From: an uncultured Oscillospiraceae bacterium
GTDB lineage: Bacteria; Bacillota; Clostridia; Oscillospirales; Oscillospiraceae
Direction: 5' to 3'
Length of the DNA: 48,965 nucleotides
Assembly: GCA_958423465.1 (NCBI GenBank)
Contig: CATZRD010000014.1
Coordinates: 1 to 48,965 of the forward strand
A program made the position numbers and the translations under genes. How positions within the stretch are numbered: position 1 is the first letter of the stretch; each line of letters starts with the position of its first letter. The notes under the pieces were generated by a model, which saw only the letters and a program-made list of their open reading frames with translations, made no database searches and was not told where the DNA came from. This document shows positions 1 through 8,027 of the stretch, piece after piece.

Positions 1-224
1 GGATCGTCGGCGATGGGCGGGAAAAAGTCCACGGTCTGCACCAGGGCCAGCTCGTCGGACACCCGGTACACCGAGGCGTCGTCGCTGCGGTCGAATCCCA
101 CCAGCAGGTTGGGGTCCTGATGGACCTGCAGGCCCTCCAGAAGCTGGGCCAGGACGCCGGCCCCCACCTTGGCCCCGCAGCCCGCGCACTGGGCCAGTTT
201 GGTCAGCTTGACTTCACTCTCCAT
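1..224 (-). CDS. selD: Selenide, water dikinase (SelD), N-terminal part
   Basis: SelD makes selenophosphate from selenide and ATP. Only the first 74 codons are present; the 3' end is beyond the left edge. The ATG at 224 follows an extended Shine-Dalgarno run (positions 231-242) at 6 nt. The N-terminus matches the family: a glycine-rich segment CAGCGAK (residues 13-19) carries the catalytic Cys16 and Lys19, followed by DPNLLVG and a DDASVY/TVDFFPP block that binds ATP-Mg. The catalytic position is a normal Cys codon (TGC), not a Sec TGA. It lies downstream of yqeB on the same strand, so the selenophosphate may serve a selenium-dependent molybdenum hydroxylase instead of, or as well as, selenoprotein synthesis. 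That role is inferred from context. Confidence 0.93.
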   Translation of the reverse strand, partial: MESEVKLTKLAQCAGCGAKVGAGVLAQLLEGLQVHQDPNLLVGFDRSDDASVYRVSDELALVQTVDFFPPIADD

Positions 225-293
225 GAAACGTCCTCCTCCTTTACAACTTCTTGGTACAACTTCTTGATACGATTTTTTGGGTACGACAGAAGG

Positions 294-358
294 TTGGGCT
301 TCGCCCAAACCCACCAGGGGCGCCGCCCCTGGACCCCGCCGCCTTTTGAAAAAGGCGG
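294..358. repeat. Intergenic element of three consecutive hairpins
   Basis: Three perfect hairpins sit end to end in the yqeB-selD gap. The first is 294-308 (6-bp stem, loop TTC), the second 314-332 (8-bp stem, loop GCC), the third 339-358 (9-bp stem, loop GA). Together they fill almost the whole gap inside a probable operon. From memory, similar triple-hairpin strings recur between genes in high-GC Clostridia; this was not searched. It may be a mobile palindromic repeat or an mRNA-stability/processing element. No second copy was noticed in this window. Confidence 0.6.
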
Positions 359-368
359 GCGAAAACTT

Positions 369-1157
369 TTATCGCAGCGCGCCGGTAAGCCCCAGCAGGG
401 CCTCCAGCACGCCGCCGCCCACCGCCAAGGCCTTGTCTGAGACAGTATAGCAGTTCTCAAGCTGGCACCGGGGGTCCACGTCGCCGCTCTTCATGCCCCG
501 CTTCACCGCCGTTCCGTCGGGCAGCAGGCCCCGCAGCACGCCTCCGATGGTGCACACCATGGGCTGGCCGTCCACATAGCCCGCCGTGTCCCCGGCCTCC
601 ACCCGGTCGCCGATGGACCGGACGCCCTGAAACACGCCGTCCGCCGGCGCGCGGAGCACCCGCTCCCCGGCGTAGCCGCCGATGAGGCCGGGAATGTTGG
701 TATTGGGCAGGGCGGAACCCCGGTAGTACACCCGGCCCAGAGTGTGGCCCCGCATGGTCTCCACCACCGCGTGGCAGTCCACCCCCGCGGTGAAGCCCGG
801 TCCCACCGCCACCACCGCCGGGGCCATGTCGATGCGGGTGCCCAGGTTCCGCTTGGCCAGAATGGCGTCCACCACCGCGTCGGGGCGAAGGACCGGCACG
901 CAGTCCGCCTCGGGGTCCGCCAGCACCGGCACGATCCCGGCGTCCAGCAGCTCCCGGACCTCCTCCAGGCGGCAGCGCCGGGCGCTCACGCCCTCCACCT
1001 CCGTCTCCCCCAGGCGGATGGCCTCGGAGAAGCATACCGTCCGCCGGATGGCGGTGGGCCGCTCCAAATCGCACAGCAGCACCCGGATCCCCGCCCGCCG
1101 TAGCCGCAGGGCAACGCCGCTGGCGATATCCCCCGCGCCCCGGATCACCACAAACAT
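369..1157 (-). CDS. yqeB: YqeB-family selenium-dependent molybdenum hydroxylase maturation protein
   Basis: 262 residues. The N-terminus is a Rossmann-type segment (VIRGAGDIASGVALRL, residues 4-19). The rest fits the YqeB/EF2563 family, known from selenium-dependent molybdenum hydroxylase clusters that mature xanthine dehydrogenase-like enzymes. Its exact reaction is not established. The ATG at 1157 follows AGGAGG at good spacing. A strong promoter lies just upstream (1193-1221). selD starts 144 nt downstream on the same strand. A pairing of yqeB with selD is a known marker of selenium used as a cofactor. No hydroxylase gene is visible in the window; one may lie left of position 1. Confidence 0.88.
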   Translation of the reverse strand: MFVVIRGAGDIASGVALRLRRAGIRVLLCDLERPTAIRRTVCFSEAIRLGETEVEGVSARRCRLEEVRELLDAGIVPVLADPEADCVPVLRPDAVVDAILAKRNLGTRIDMAPAVVAVGPGFTAGVDCHAVVETMRGHTLGRVYYRGSALPNTNIPGLIGGYAGERVLRAPADGVFQGVRSIGDRVEAGDTAGYVDGQPMVCTIGGVLRGLLPDGTAVKRGMKSGDVDPRCQLENCYTVSDKALAVGGGVLEALLGLTGALR

Positions 1158-1192
1158 CCTTCTACCTCCTGCCTGAGCATGATATTTTCTCC

Positions 1193-1221
1193 AGTATAAC
1201 GCCTGGGGAAAACCCCGTCAA
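1193..1221 (-). promoter_or_regulatory. Promoter of yqeB-selD
   Basis: On the minus strand TTGACG (1221-1216), a 17-nt spacer and TATACT (1198-1193) sit 35 nt before the yqeB ATG. The -35 box directly follows the T-tract of the preceding terminator. Confidence 0.75.
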
Positions 1222-1226
1222 GGGGG

Positions 1227-1260
1227 AAAAAGCGGCGGAGCCGGATCACCGGTCCGCCGC
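1227..1260 (-). terminator. Terminator after the MATE-marR operon
   Basis: On the minus strand GCGGCGGA/TCCGCCGC arms (1253-1260 and 1232-1239) with inner CCGG/CCGG pairs are followed by TTTTT (1231-1227). The marR stop codon lies inside the hairpin. Confidence 0.75.
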
Positions 1261-1668
1261 GCTGCTTTCCTCCAGCTTTTGCAGGAGACGGCGCAGCGTC
1301 TCCCAGTCCTCCGGGGACATGCCGGCGGAGATCCGGCGCAGGAAGCTGTCATAGATGCCGTCCAGCACCGGCCCCATGGCTGCCCCCGCCTCCGTCAGGT
1401 AGATCTGGTACTGCCGCCGGTCGGCGGGGACGATCTCCCGCCGGATGTGGCCCATGTCCTCCAGCCGCCGGGCGTCCCGGGCCACGCCGGTCTTGTCCAG
1501 GGCGTAGTGGCAGGCGATCTCCTCCTGACTGGCCCCGGGGTTCCGGCGGAGGTAGAGGACGATGAGGTGCATCGCCCCCACATACTGGTAGGGCAGCAGG
1601 GCGGAGCGTATATAGCGCCGGCGCTGCCGGTCGATTCGCAGCAGACTGGAGAGCACCGCGTCAGCCAT
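1246..1668 (-). CDS. MarR-family transcriptional regulator
   Basis: 140 residues, normal length for MarR. The winged helix-turn-helix is visible around residues 45-100: GASQEEIACHYALDKTGVARDARRLEDMGHIRRE, then the wing DRRQYQIYLTEAG. Its start overlaps the stop of the MATE exporter gene by 8 nt (1661-1668), so translation is probably coupled. It most likely represses its own operon through the 9-bp inverted repeat overlapping the promoter at 3098-3134. The inducing ligand is unknown, probably a substrate of the exporter. Confidence 0.88.
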   Translation of the reverse strand: MADAVLSSLLRIDRQRRRYIRSALLPYQYVGAMHLIVLYLRRNPGASQEEIACHYALDKTGVARDARRLEDMGHIRREIVPADRRQYQIYLTEAGAAMGPVLDGIYDSFLRRISAGMSPEDWETLRRLLQKLEESSAADR

Positions 1669-3070
1669 GGAGCGCCGCCTCCTTTCCCGCTGCCGGGGCG
1701 GCGCTGTCCAGCTTGCCGCGGATCTCCCGTTTCAGCCGGATGATGAGAGGGGTTGCCAGACCCAGGGACAGGATATCCGCCGCCGCCTGCACGGCGGCCA
1801 CGCCGTAGGCCCCCCAGAAATAGGCCATGGGGTAGACGATGGGCAGAAAGCAGGTGCCCTGCCGGGAGGTGGACAGCAGCACCGCGCCCCTGGCCCTGCC
1901 CAGACCGGCGCAGAGCATGTTCACCACCGCCACCCAGGCGTGGGCCGGCAGCGCCAGACATTGCAGCCGGATGCACAGGGCCCCCAGCTCCCGCATGGCG
2001 GCGTCCGTATCGGCGAACAGGCCGATGGTCTGGTCCGCGAAGAGCCCCAGGGCCAGACCCATCGCCGCGCCGCCCACGGCGGCGATGAGGGCGGCGAAGC
2101 GGTAGCCCTTCAGCACCCGGTCGTATCGCCCCGCGCCCCAGTTGAAGCCCACCACCGGCTGGAAGCCGGTGCCGAAGCCCAGAATGATGCCGAAGGGGAA
2201 CATCATGACCTTGGTGGATACGCCGATCCCCGCCAGAACGGAGTCGGAGATCTGGCCCGCGATGTTGTTCAGCACGATGGCGGACACCACCGCCAGCCCG
2301 TTGCGGAACAGGGAGGAGGACCCCACGGTGACGATCTGCGTGATGATGTCCCGGGTACAGCGGATGGACCGGGGGGACAGGCGCAGCAGGCTGCGGTGGG
2401 TGAGGTAGGGGAACACCAAAATGGCGAAGCTCACCAGCTTGGAGATGGCGGTGGCCAGAGAGGCCCCCGCGACGCCCATGTTCAGGTCAAAGATAAAAAT
2501 GGGGTCCAGAAAACAGTTGAGGATCCCGCCGAAGCCCATGCCGATCATGGACAGCATGGCGCTGCCCTCCGCCCGCAGGCACTGGTTCATCACGAAGTTG
2601 GCGGCCATAAAGGGAGCCACCAGCAGCACATAGGTGGCGTAGTCCACGGCGTACTGCTCACAGGTGGCCGTGGCCCCCAGCAGCCGGAGCATGGGGCGCA
2701 TGAAGCTGACCCCCAGCAGCATGATGACCGCGCCGAAGCCCATGGCCAGGAAAAAGGCGGTGGACAGCACCTGACCGGCCTTCTCGTCGTCCCTGGCCCC
2801 CAGCAGCCGGGCGATGTAGCTGTTGGCGCCCACCGCCAGCATGGACCCGGCCATCATGATGATCTGGTCCAGGGAGGCGTTGACGCTCACCGCGGCGGTG
2901 GCGTTGGTGCCCAGGGAGCTGACGAAATAGGTGTCCGCCAGACTGTAAATGGCGTTGATGAGAAAGGCGATGATGGACGGTACCGCCATTTTCAGGATCA
3001 CGGAGGGCAGGGGATCCTCCAGCATCATGGTCTTGCGGTGGTCCTGCCGGTTCTGCGGTTTGTGGGACAT
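1661..3070 (-). CDS. MATE-family multidrug/sodium efflux transporter
   Basis: 469 residues with 12 hydrophobic segments, the normal MATE size. The N-terminal block LPSVILKMAVPSIIAFLINAIYSLADTYFV is typical of the MepA-like branch, which exports cationic drugs and other toxic compounds using an ion gradient. The C-terminus is cytoplasmic and charged. The start ATG at 3070 has GGGAGG 9 nt upstream. It is first in an operon with the MarR regulator. Substrate cannot be read from sequence. A second MATE gene (25591-26970) belongs to the same superfamily but is not a close duplicate. Confidence 0.92.
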   Translation of the reverse strand: MSHKPQNRQDHRKTMMLEDPLPSVILKMAVPSIIAFLINAIYSLADTYFVSSLGTNATAAVSVNASLDQIIMMAGSMLAVGANSYIARLLGARDDEKAGQVLSTAFFLAMGFGAVIMLLGVSFMRPMLRLLGATATCEQYAVDYATYVLLVAPFMAANFVMNQCLRAEGSAMLSMIGMGFGGILNCFLDPIFIFDLNMGVAGASLATAISKLVSFAILVFPYLTHRSLLRLSPRSIRCTRDIITQIVTVGSSSLFRNGLAVVSAIVLNNIAGQISDSVLAGIGVSTKVMMFPFGIILGFGTGFQPVVGFNWGAGRYDRVLKGYRFAALIAAVGGAAMGLALGLFADQTIGLFADTDAAMRELGALCIRLQCLALPAHAWVAVVNMLCAGLGRARGAVLLSTSRQGTCFLPIVYPMAYFWGAYGVAAVQAAADILSLGLATPLIIRLKREIRGKLDSAAPAAGKEAALHG

Positions 3071-3097
3071 GGCGCTTTTCCTCCCTTACGCGTCAAG

Positions 3098-3159
3098 GAT
3101 AGTATCATATGAAACAATTGCGTTCGATACTATCTTATCAGACATATTTCTCCTGTCAA
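3098..3159 (-). promoter_or_regulatory. Promoter and putative MarR operator of the MATE-marR operon
   Basis: Minus-strand TTGACA (3159-3154) is followed after 16 nt by TAAGAT (3137-3132). A perfect 9-bp inverted repeat, GATAGTATC at 3098-3106 and GATACTATC at 3126-3134 with 19 nt between, overlaps the -10 box. A repressor bound there would block the promoter. Assignment to the neighbouring MarR protein is inference. Confidence 0.7.
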
Positions 3160-3222
3160 GAGCCTTTTTCGTCCCCGGGCCGGGAGAGGCGGGAAGGGCA
3201 GAAGGGCCGGGCGCCAGAGGGC

Positions 3223-3257
3223 AAAAGAGGAGCGGGACCGTCCGGGTCCCGCTCCTC
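3223..3257 (-). terminator. Terminator of the nrdDG operon
   Basis: A perfect 13-bp stem (3227-3239 with 3245-3257) and 5-nt loop is followed on the minus strand by TTTT (3226-3223). Confidence 0.8.
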
Positions 3258-3272
3258 CGTATTCGGTTGTCC

Positions 3273-3803
3273 TCACCGCTGGCGGTCCGGGAGGGTCACG
3301 ATCTCCCCGGTCCGGCGGGTGGCGTTCAGATCGATGAGCCGCTGGTTGCGGCTGCCCCGGAACCGGAGGGAGATATCGTGGAGGGCCTGGACGAACCGGC
3401 CGTCCACCAGCACGTCGATGAGGCCCAGCAGCTCGTCAGTGATCTCGCACCGGGGATGGCTGCCGTCGGTGAGCAGCTCCTCGTAGGTGAAGCCGGAGTA
3501 GCTCCAGATGTTCTTTTCCGGCAGCTCCCGCCGGACCCGGCGGAGGAAGGGCAGCAGCGCCCGCTGGTTCTTCGGCTCGAAGGGTTCGCCCCCCAGCAGG
3601 GTCAGGCCGTTGATATAGCCGGGCCGCAGCATCTCGATCAGACGGTCCTCCGTCTCCCCGGTAAAGGGCTGGCCGTAGCGGAAATCCCAGGTCTGGGGCT
3701 GGAAGCAGTTCTCACAGTGGTTGGTGCAGCCGGAGACGAATAGGGACACCCGGACGCCCTCACCGTTGGCGATGTCACAGTTTTTGATCTCACCGTAATA
3801 CAT
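3273..3803 (-). CDS. nrdG: Anaerobic ribonucleotide reductase activating protein (radical SAM)
   Basis: 176 residues. NrdG cleaves S-adenosylmethionine to place the glycyl radical on NrdD. The radical SAM cluster motif CTNHCENC (Cys26, Cys30, Cys33) is clear. It is preceded by the family N-terminus with GEGVRVSLFVSGC and followed by a GGEPF motif (LLGGEPFEPKNQ), which contacts SAM. It starts 7 nt after the nrdD stop, so the two are co-transcribed and probably translated in step. A terminator follows directly. Confidence 0.95.
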   Translation of the reverse strand: MYYGEIKNCDIANGEGVRVSLFVSGCTNHCENCFQPQTWDFRYGQPFTGETEDRLIEMLRPGYINGLTLLGGEPFEPKNQRALLPFLRRVRRELPEKNIWSYSGFTYEELLTDGSHPRCEITDELLGLIDVLVDGRFVQALHDISLRFRGSRNQRLIDLNATRRTGEIVTLPDRQR

Positions 3804-3810
3804 AGCTGTC

Positions 3811-6009
3811 TTATAAGTGGAGGACCCGGTCCCGGATCTCCTGGGTCCGGCCCTGGTTCCAGAACTGCGTGCCGATGTAGCCGCAGGTCCGGCGGGCCAC
3901 GTTCATCTTATCCTGATCGGTGTTGCCGCACTTGGGGCAGCGCCAGATGAGCTTGCCCTCCTCCTCCACGATCTGGATCTCGCCGTCCCAGCCGCAGACC
4001 TGGCAGTAGTCGCTCTTGGTGTTCAGCTCGGCGTAGATGATGTTGTCGTAGATGAACTTCATCACCTGCAGCACCGCCTCCAGGTTGTTCTGCATATCCG
4101 GCACCTCTACGTAGCTGATGGCGCCGCCGGGGGACAGGGCCTGGAACTGGGCCTCGAACTTCAGCTTGCTGAAGGCGTCGATCTCCTCGGTGACATGGAC
4201 GTGATAGCTGTTGGTGATATAGCCCTTGTCGTTAATGCCCTCGATGATGCCGAACCGGCGCTGGAGGCACTTGGCGAACTTGTAGGTGGTGGACTCCAGG
4301 GGAGTGCCGTAGAGGCTGAAGTCGATGTTGGACTCCTCCTTCCACCGGCGGCAGGCGGCGTTCATGTACTCCATGACCTGCAGGGCGAAGGGGGTGGCGG
4401 AGGGGTCGGTGTGGCTCTTGCCGGTCATGTACTTGACGCACTCATAGAGGCCGGCGTAGCCCAGGGAGATGGTGGAGTAGCCGTTATAGAGCAGCTTGTC
4501 GATGGGCTCGCCCTTCTTCAGCCGGGCCAGGGCGCCGTACTGCCACAGGATGGGGGCCACGTCGGACAGGGTGCCCTTCAGCCGCTCGTGGCGGCACATG
4601 AGGGCCCGGTGGCACAGCTCCAGCCGCTCGTCGAAGATCTTCCAGAACTTCTCAATGTTCCCTCCGGAGCTCAGGGCCACATCCGGCAGGTTGATGGTGA
4701 CCACGCCCTGGTTGAACCGGCCATAGTACTTGTGCTTGCCCGGCTCGTAGTTGCCGGCGTTGGCGATGTTGCCCACGCCCGCGTCGGTGAAGCGGTCCGG
4801 GGTCAGGAAGCTGCGGCAGCCCATGCAGGTGTACACGTCGCCCTTCAGCTCCAGCATCTTCTTCTCGCTGATGTAGTCGGGGACCATCCGCCGGGCGGTG
4901 CACTTGGCCGCCAGCTTGGTCAGGTAGTAGTAGGGGGAATCCTCGTGGATGTTGTCCTCCTCCAGCACATAGATCAGCTTGGGGAAGGCGGGCGTGACCC
5001 ACACGCCGTCCTCGTTCTTCACGCCCTCGTAGCGCTGGGCCAGGGTCTCCTCGATGATCATGGCCAGGTCCTGCTTCTCCCGGTCATTGCGGGCCTCGCC
5101 CAGGTACATGAACACGGTGACGAAGGGGGCCTGTCCGTTGGTGGTCAGCAGCGTCACCACCTGGTACTGGATGGTCTGCACGCCCCGGCGGATCTCGTCC
5201 CGCAGGCGGGTCTCCACGATCCTGTCCAGAGTCTCCCGGCTGGGGGCCGCCCCCACTTCCTCCATCTCCGCCTGGACCGTCCTGCGGATCTTCTGGCGGC
5301 TGACGTCCACGAAGGGAGCCAGATGGGTCAGGGAAATGGACTGTCCGCCGTACTGGTTGGAGGCCACCTGGGCGATGATCTGGGTGGCGATGTTGCAGGC
5401 GGTGGAGAAGCTGTGGGGCCGCTCGATGAGGGTGCCGGTGATGACAGTGCCGTTTTGCAGCATATCCTCCAGGTTCACCAGGTCGCAGTTGTGCATGTGC
5501 TGGGCGTAATAATCCGTGTCGTGGAAGTGGATGATGCCCTCCCGGTGGGCCTCCACGATGTCCTGGGGCAGCAGCAGCCGCTCGCTGATGTCCCGGGAGA
5601 CCTCGCCGGCCATGTAATCCCGCTGGGTGGAGTTCACCACCGGGTTCTTGTTGGCGTTCTCCTGCTTGGCCTCCTCGTTGCAGCACTCGATGAGGCTGAG
5701 GATCTTGTCATCGGTGGTGTTGCTGCGGCGGACCAGGGAGCGGGTGTAGCGGTAGGTCACATAGTTCTTGGCCACCTCGAACGCGCCGTGGGCCATGACG
5801 GAGTATTCCACCATGTCCTGGATCTCCTCCACAGAGGGGGCGCGGTTCATCTTCTGGCAGCTCAGCTCCACCGACTGGGCGATGCGCTGGATCTGTACCG
5901 GCGTCAGCCGGGCGGCCTCCTCCACGCTGTTGTTGGCCTTGGTGATGGCGGCGATGATCTTGGTGATGTCAAAGGCCACTTCCGTTCCGTTTCTCTTAAT
6001 AACGATCAT
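3811..6009 (-). CDS. nrdD: Anaerobic ribonucleoside-triphosphate reductase, class III
   Basis: 732 residues. It reduces ribonucleotides to deoxyribonucleotides without oxygen, using a glycyl radical. Residues 1-90 form an ATP-cone (VIKRNGTEVAFDITKIIAAI), the allosteric site. The catalytic barrel follows. A zinc site sits near the end (Cys669, Cys672, Cys691, Cys694), then the glycyl-radical motif RRTCGYIG with the radical on about Gly710. The order ATP-cone, barrel, zinc, glycyl loop is complete. The upstream region has two NrdR boxes. This and ThyX (17244) supply DNA precursors. Confidence 0.97.
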   Translation of the reverse strand: MIVIKRNGTEVAFDITKIIAAITKANNSVEEAARLTPVQIQRIAQSVELSCQKMNRAPSVEEIQDMVEYSVMAHGAFEVAKNYVTYRYTRSLVRRSNTTDDKILSLIECCNEEAKQENANKNPVVNSTQRDYMAGEVSRDISERLLLPQDIVEAHREGIIHFHDTDYYAQHMHNCDLVNLEDMLQNGTVITGTLIERPHSFSTACNIATQIIAQVASNQYGGQSISLTHLAPFVDVSRQKIRRTVQAEMEEVGAAPSRETLDRIVETRLRDEIRRGVQTIQYQVVTLLTTNGQAPFVTVFMYLGEARNDREKQDLAMIIEETLAQRYEGVKNEDGVWVTPAFPKLIYVLEEDNIHEDSPYYYLTKLAAKCTARRMVPDYISEKKMLELKGDVYTCMGCRSFLTPDRFTDAGVGNIANAGNYEPGKHKYYGRFNQGVVTINLPDVALSSGGNIEKFWKIFDERLELCHRALMCRHERLKGTLSDVAPILWQYGALARLKKGEPIDKLLYNGYSTISLGYAGLYECVKYMTGKSHTDPSATPFALQVMEYMNAACRRWKEESNIDFSLYGTPLESTTYKFAKCLQRRFGIIEGINDKGYITNSYHVHVTEEIDAFSKLKFEAQFQALSPGGAISYVEVPDMQNNLEAVLQVMKFIYDNIIYAELNTKSDYCQVCGWDGEIQIVEEEGKLIWRCPKCGNTDQDKMNVARRTCGYIGTQFWNQGRTQEIRDRVLHL

Positions 6010-6060
6010 TGGTATATCCCCCTGTGTATTGATTCACTCTGTTTGCCGGCACGAGCGAGT

Positions 6061-6107
6061 GTCGCATATCTAGTAGCAAAGAGATAATAACACACAATAT
6101 ATAGTTT
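6061..6107 (-). promoter_or_regulatory. Pair of NrdR boxes before nrdD
   Basis: The box at 6092-6107 (ACACAATATATAGTTT) closely fits the known NrdR consensus acaCwAtATaTwGtgt. A weaker box is at 6061-6076 (core CGCATATCTAGTA). Their centres are 31 bp apart, the spacing of three helical turns known for NrdR pairs. NrdR represses nrd genes when dATP is plentiful. Confidence 0.82.
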
Positions 6108-6193
6108 GCCAAGTGGCAAATATCACGATTTGGAAAAATTTTTGCCGGCGGCAGCGGGGCCTTTCCCCGGGGGAAAAGGGGGGGCCGGACAGC

Positions 6194-6219
6194 AAAAGGC
6201 CCCGCCGGAGCGGGGCCTT
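6194..6219 (-). terminator. Terminator of the zinc-ribbon protein gene
   Basis: AAGGCCCCG/CGGGGCCTT (6196-6204 and 6211-6219) with a 6-nt loop runs into TTTT on the minus strand. Confidence 0.8.
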
Positions 6220-6233
6220 GCGGGCGCGGGGGA

Positions 6234-6623
6234 TCACTCCAGGGGCGCGCCGCAGCAGGGGCAGAACTTCCCGTCGCTGACCTTGCCGCAGGCGGGGCAT
6301 ACCTTGCCGGCGGCGGGCTCCCCGGACTCGGCAGGCTCCCCGGACTCGGCGGTGTCCGCCGTTGCCTTGGCGGCCTGCAGCTCCTCGATCCTGGCCTGGG
6401 ACGCCTTCACGGCGGCCACCACATCGGCGATGGCTTCCGGGGCCTCGTCGGGGTGCTCGCAGACGAACCACTGGCCGATGGCCCGGTAATTCTTGTCCAG
6501 CTCCCGCTTCTCAGCCAGAATGTCGGCGGAGATCTTGGCCGTGGCGGCGGCGGACTTGGCCTTTTCCGTGGCGGCAGAGGCCACGACCTTGGCCTTTTGG
6601 GTCAGTTCATCCAAAAAACTCAT
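6234..6623 (-). CDS. Small helical protein with C-terminal zinc ribbon
   Basis: 129 residues from the ATG at 6623, which has AAAGGAG 9 nt upstream; a TTG two codons earlier is too close to it. Residues 1-95 are Ala/Lys/Glu-rich and predicted helical, possibly a coiled coil (SFLDELTQKAKVVASAATEK). A flexible segment containing a repeated ESGEPA motif follows. The end is a double-CxxC zinc ribbon (CPACGK, then FCPCCG). This layout is common in small zinc-ribbon proteins of Clostridia whose role is unknown. It is monocistronic with its own promoter and terminator. No function is claimed. Confidence 0.8.
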   Translation of the reverse strand: MSFLDELTQKAKVVASAATEKAKSAAATAKISADILAEKRELDKNYRAIGQWFVCEHPDEAPEAIADVVAAVKASQARIEELQAAKATADTAESGEPAESGEPAAGKVCPACGKVSDGKFCPCCGAPLE

Positions 6624-6685
6624 ATACAACGGCTCCTTTCACAGTTGTCCATTTTGACTTGGGTGTGTGCTGCTTCCTATAAACC

Positions 6686-6714
6686 AGTATACTGCGTTCG
6701 GACGGGGGCCGCAA
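6686..6714 (-). promoter_or_regulatory. Promoter of the zinc-ribbon gene
   Basis: Minus-strand TTGCGG (6714-6709), 17-nt spacer, TATACT (6691-6686), about 60 nt before the ATG. Confidence 0.6.
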
Positions 6715-6775
6715 GGAAAATTTTTGTGAATTTTCCGCGCAACGGAATCTTCTGGAAAAAAGCATTATTTTAATA

Positions 6776-6857
6776 TAGACGGGGACGTGGAAATAGTATA
6801 CAATGTTTCCATACAAAATCCCCACAAATTAGGCAAAACAGACAAATACGGGGATTT
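6776..6857 (+). promoter_or_regulatory. Promoter region and leader dyads of the ABC importer operon
   Basis: TAGACG (6776-6781), 17-nt spacer, TACAAT (6799-6804). A dyad TGGAAA/TTTCCA (6788-6793 and 6806-6811) brackets the -10 box and could be an operator. A second dyad, AAATCCCC/GGGGATTT (6816-6823 and 6850-6857), lies in the leader and ends just before the Shine-Dalgarno of the lipoprotein gene. Confidence 0.5.
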
Positions 6858-6871
6858 GGAAGGAGTATACG

Positions 6872-7996
6872 ATGAAAAAAGCATTCGCGATCATTCTGTC
6901 TCTCGTAATGGTCCTCGCGCTGCTGGCTGGCTGCGGCAACAACAGCGGCAAGCCCGACGACAGCGCCAAGGACGACGCTCCCGCCGACGCGGCCGGGATG
7001 GACGCCCTGATCGAGGCCGCCAAGGCCGAGGGCGAGCTGGTGGTCTACGGCTCCTGCGAGGAGGAGTACCTGGCCGCCGCCTGCGAGCACTTTGAGGAGC
7101 TGTATGGCATCAAGGTGCAGTATCAGCGCCTGTCCACCGGCGAGGTGCAGGCCAAGATCGAGGAGGAAAACGGCTCCCCCTCCGCCGACGTCTGGTTCGG
7201 CGGCACCACCGATCCCTACAACGTGGTGGCCGGCGAGGGCCTGCTGGAGGCCTATGAGGCGGAGAACGCCTCCCATCTGCTGGGCAGCCAGTACCGGGAC
7301 GCCGACGGCTACTGGTACGGCATTTACAAGGGCATCCTGGGCTTCATGGTCAACAGCGAGGAGCTGGAGCGCATGAACCTGGAGGCTCCCCAGGACTGGC
7401 AGGATCTGCTGAAGGACGAGTATAAGGGCCTGATCTGGCTGTCCAACTACAACACCGCCGGCACCGCCAAGCTGGTCATCAACACCATGATCCAGAAGTA
7501 CGGCCACGACGAGGGCATCCAGTACCTGGTGGACCTGGATAAGAACATCGAGGTCTACACCAAGTCCGGCTCCGGCCCGTCCAAGAACGTGGGCACCGGC
7601 GAGTGCGTCATCGGCATCGGCTTCCTCCACGACGGCATCACCCAGATCGTGGACAACGGCTATGACAACGTCCAGCTGGTGATCCCCTCCTCCGGCACCT
7701 CCTTCGAGATCGGCGCCACCGCCATCTTCAAGGGCTGCCAGCATCCCAACGCCGCCAAGCTGTGGATCGAGTACGCCCTGTCTCCCGAGTGCGTGGAGCT
7801 GGCCGACGACTACGGCTCCTATCAGTTCCTGGTCATCGACAACGCCACCCAGCCCTCTCAGGCCGCTGAGTTCGGCCTGGATCCCGAGAACGTGATGGAC
7901 TACGACTTCGAGGACGCCAAGCAGAACATCACCACCTACATCGAGGAAGTCATGACCGCTCTGGGCGGCGGCGACGACCGCTTCAAGACCGAGTGA
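6872..7996 (+). CDS. ABC importer substrate-binding lipoprotein (AfuA/FbpA/PhnS-like)
   Basis: 374 residues. The signal peptide ends in a lipobox, LLAGC, with Cys21 to be lipidated. A short Asp/Ala-rich linker follows. The body begins AAKAEGELVVYGSCEEE, the usual opening of the periplasmic-binding fold for ferric iron, 2-aminoethylphosphonate and polyamine-type substrates. Its substrate is not decidable here: neither an iron Tyr-Tyr pair nor a clear phosphonate signature was recognised. Translation starts at the ATG after GGAAGGAG. The permease and ATPase follow on the same strand. The hairpin after this gene probably lets the lipoprotein be made in excess. Confidence 0.9.
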   Translation: MKKAFAIILSLVMVLALLAGCGNNSGKPDDSAKDDAPADAAGMDALIEAAKAEGELVVYGSCEEEYLAAACEHFEELYGIKVQYQRLSTGEVQAKIEEENGSPSADVWFGGTTDPYNVVAGEGLLEAYEAENASHLLGSQYRDADGYWYGIYKGILGFMVNSEELERMNLEAPQDWQDLLKDEYKGLIWLSNYNTAGTAKLVINTMIQKYGHDEGIQYLVDLDKNIEVYTKSGSGPSKNVGTGECVIGIGFLHDGITQIVDNGYDNVQLVIPSSGTSFEIGATAIFKGCQHPNAAKLWIEYALSPECVELADDYGSYQFLVIDNATQPSQAAEFGLDPENVMDYDFEDAKQNITTYIEEVMTALGGGDDRFKTE

Positions 7997-8027
7997 TCCC
8001 CTTCTGACACATAAAGCGCGCAGTTAT

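Noticed and set aside
175..180. Possible selenocysteine at the SelD active site
   Set aside because: The codon is TGC, an ordinary cysteine.
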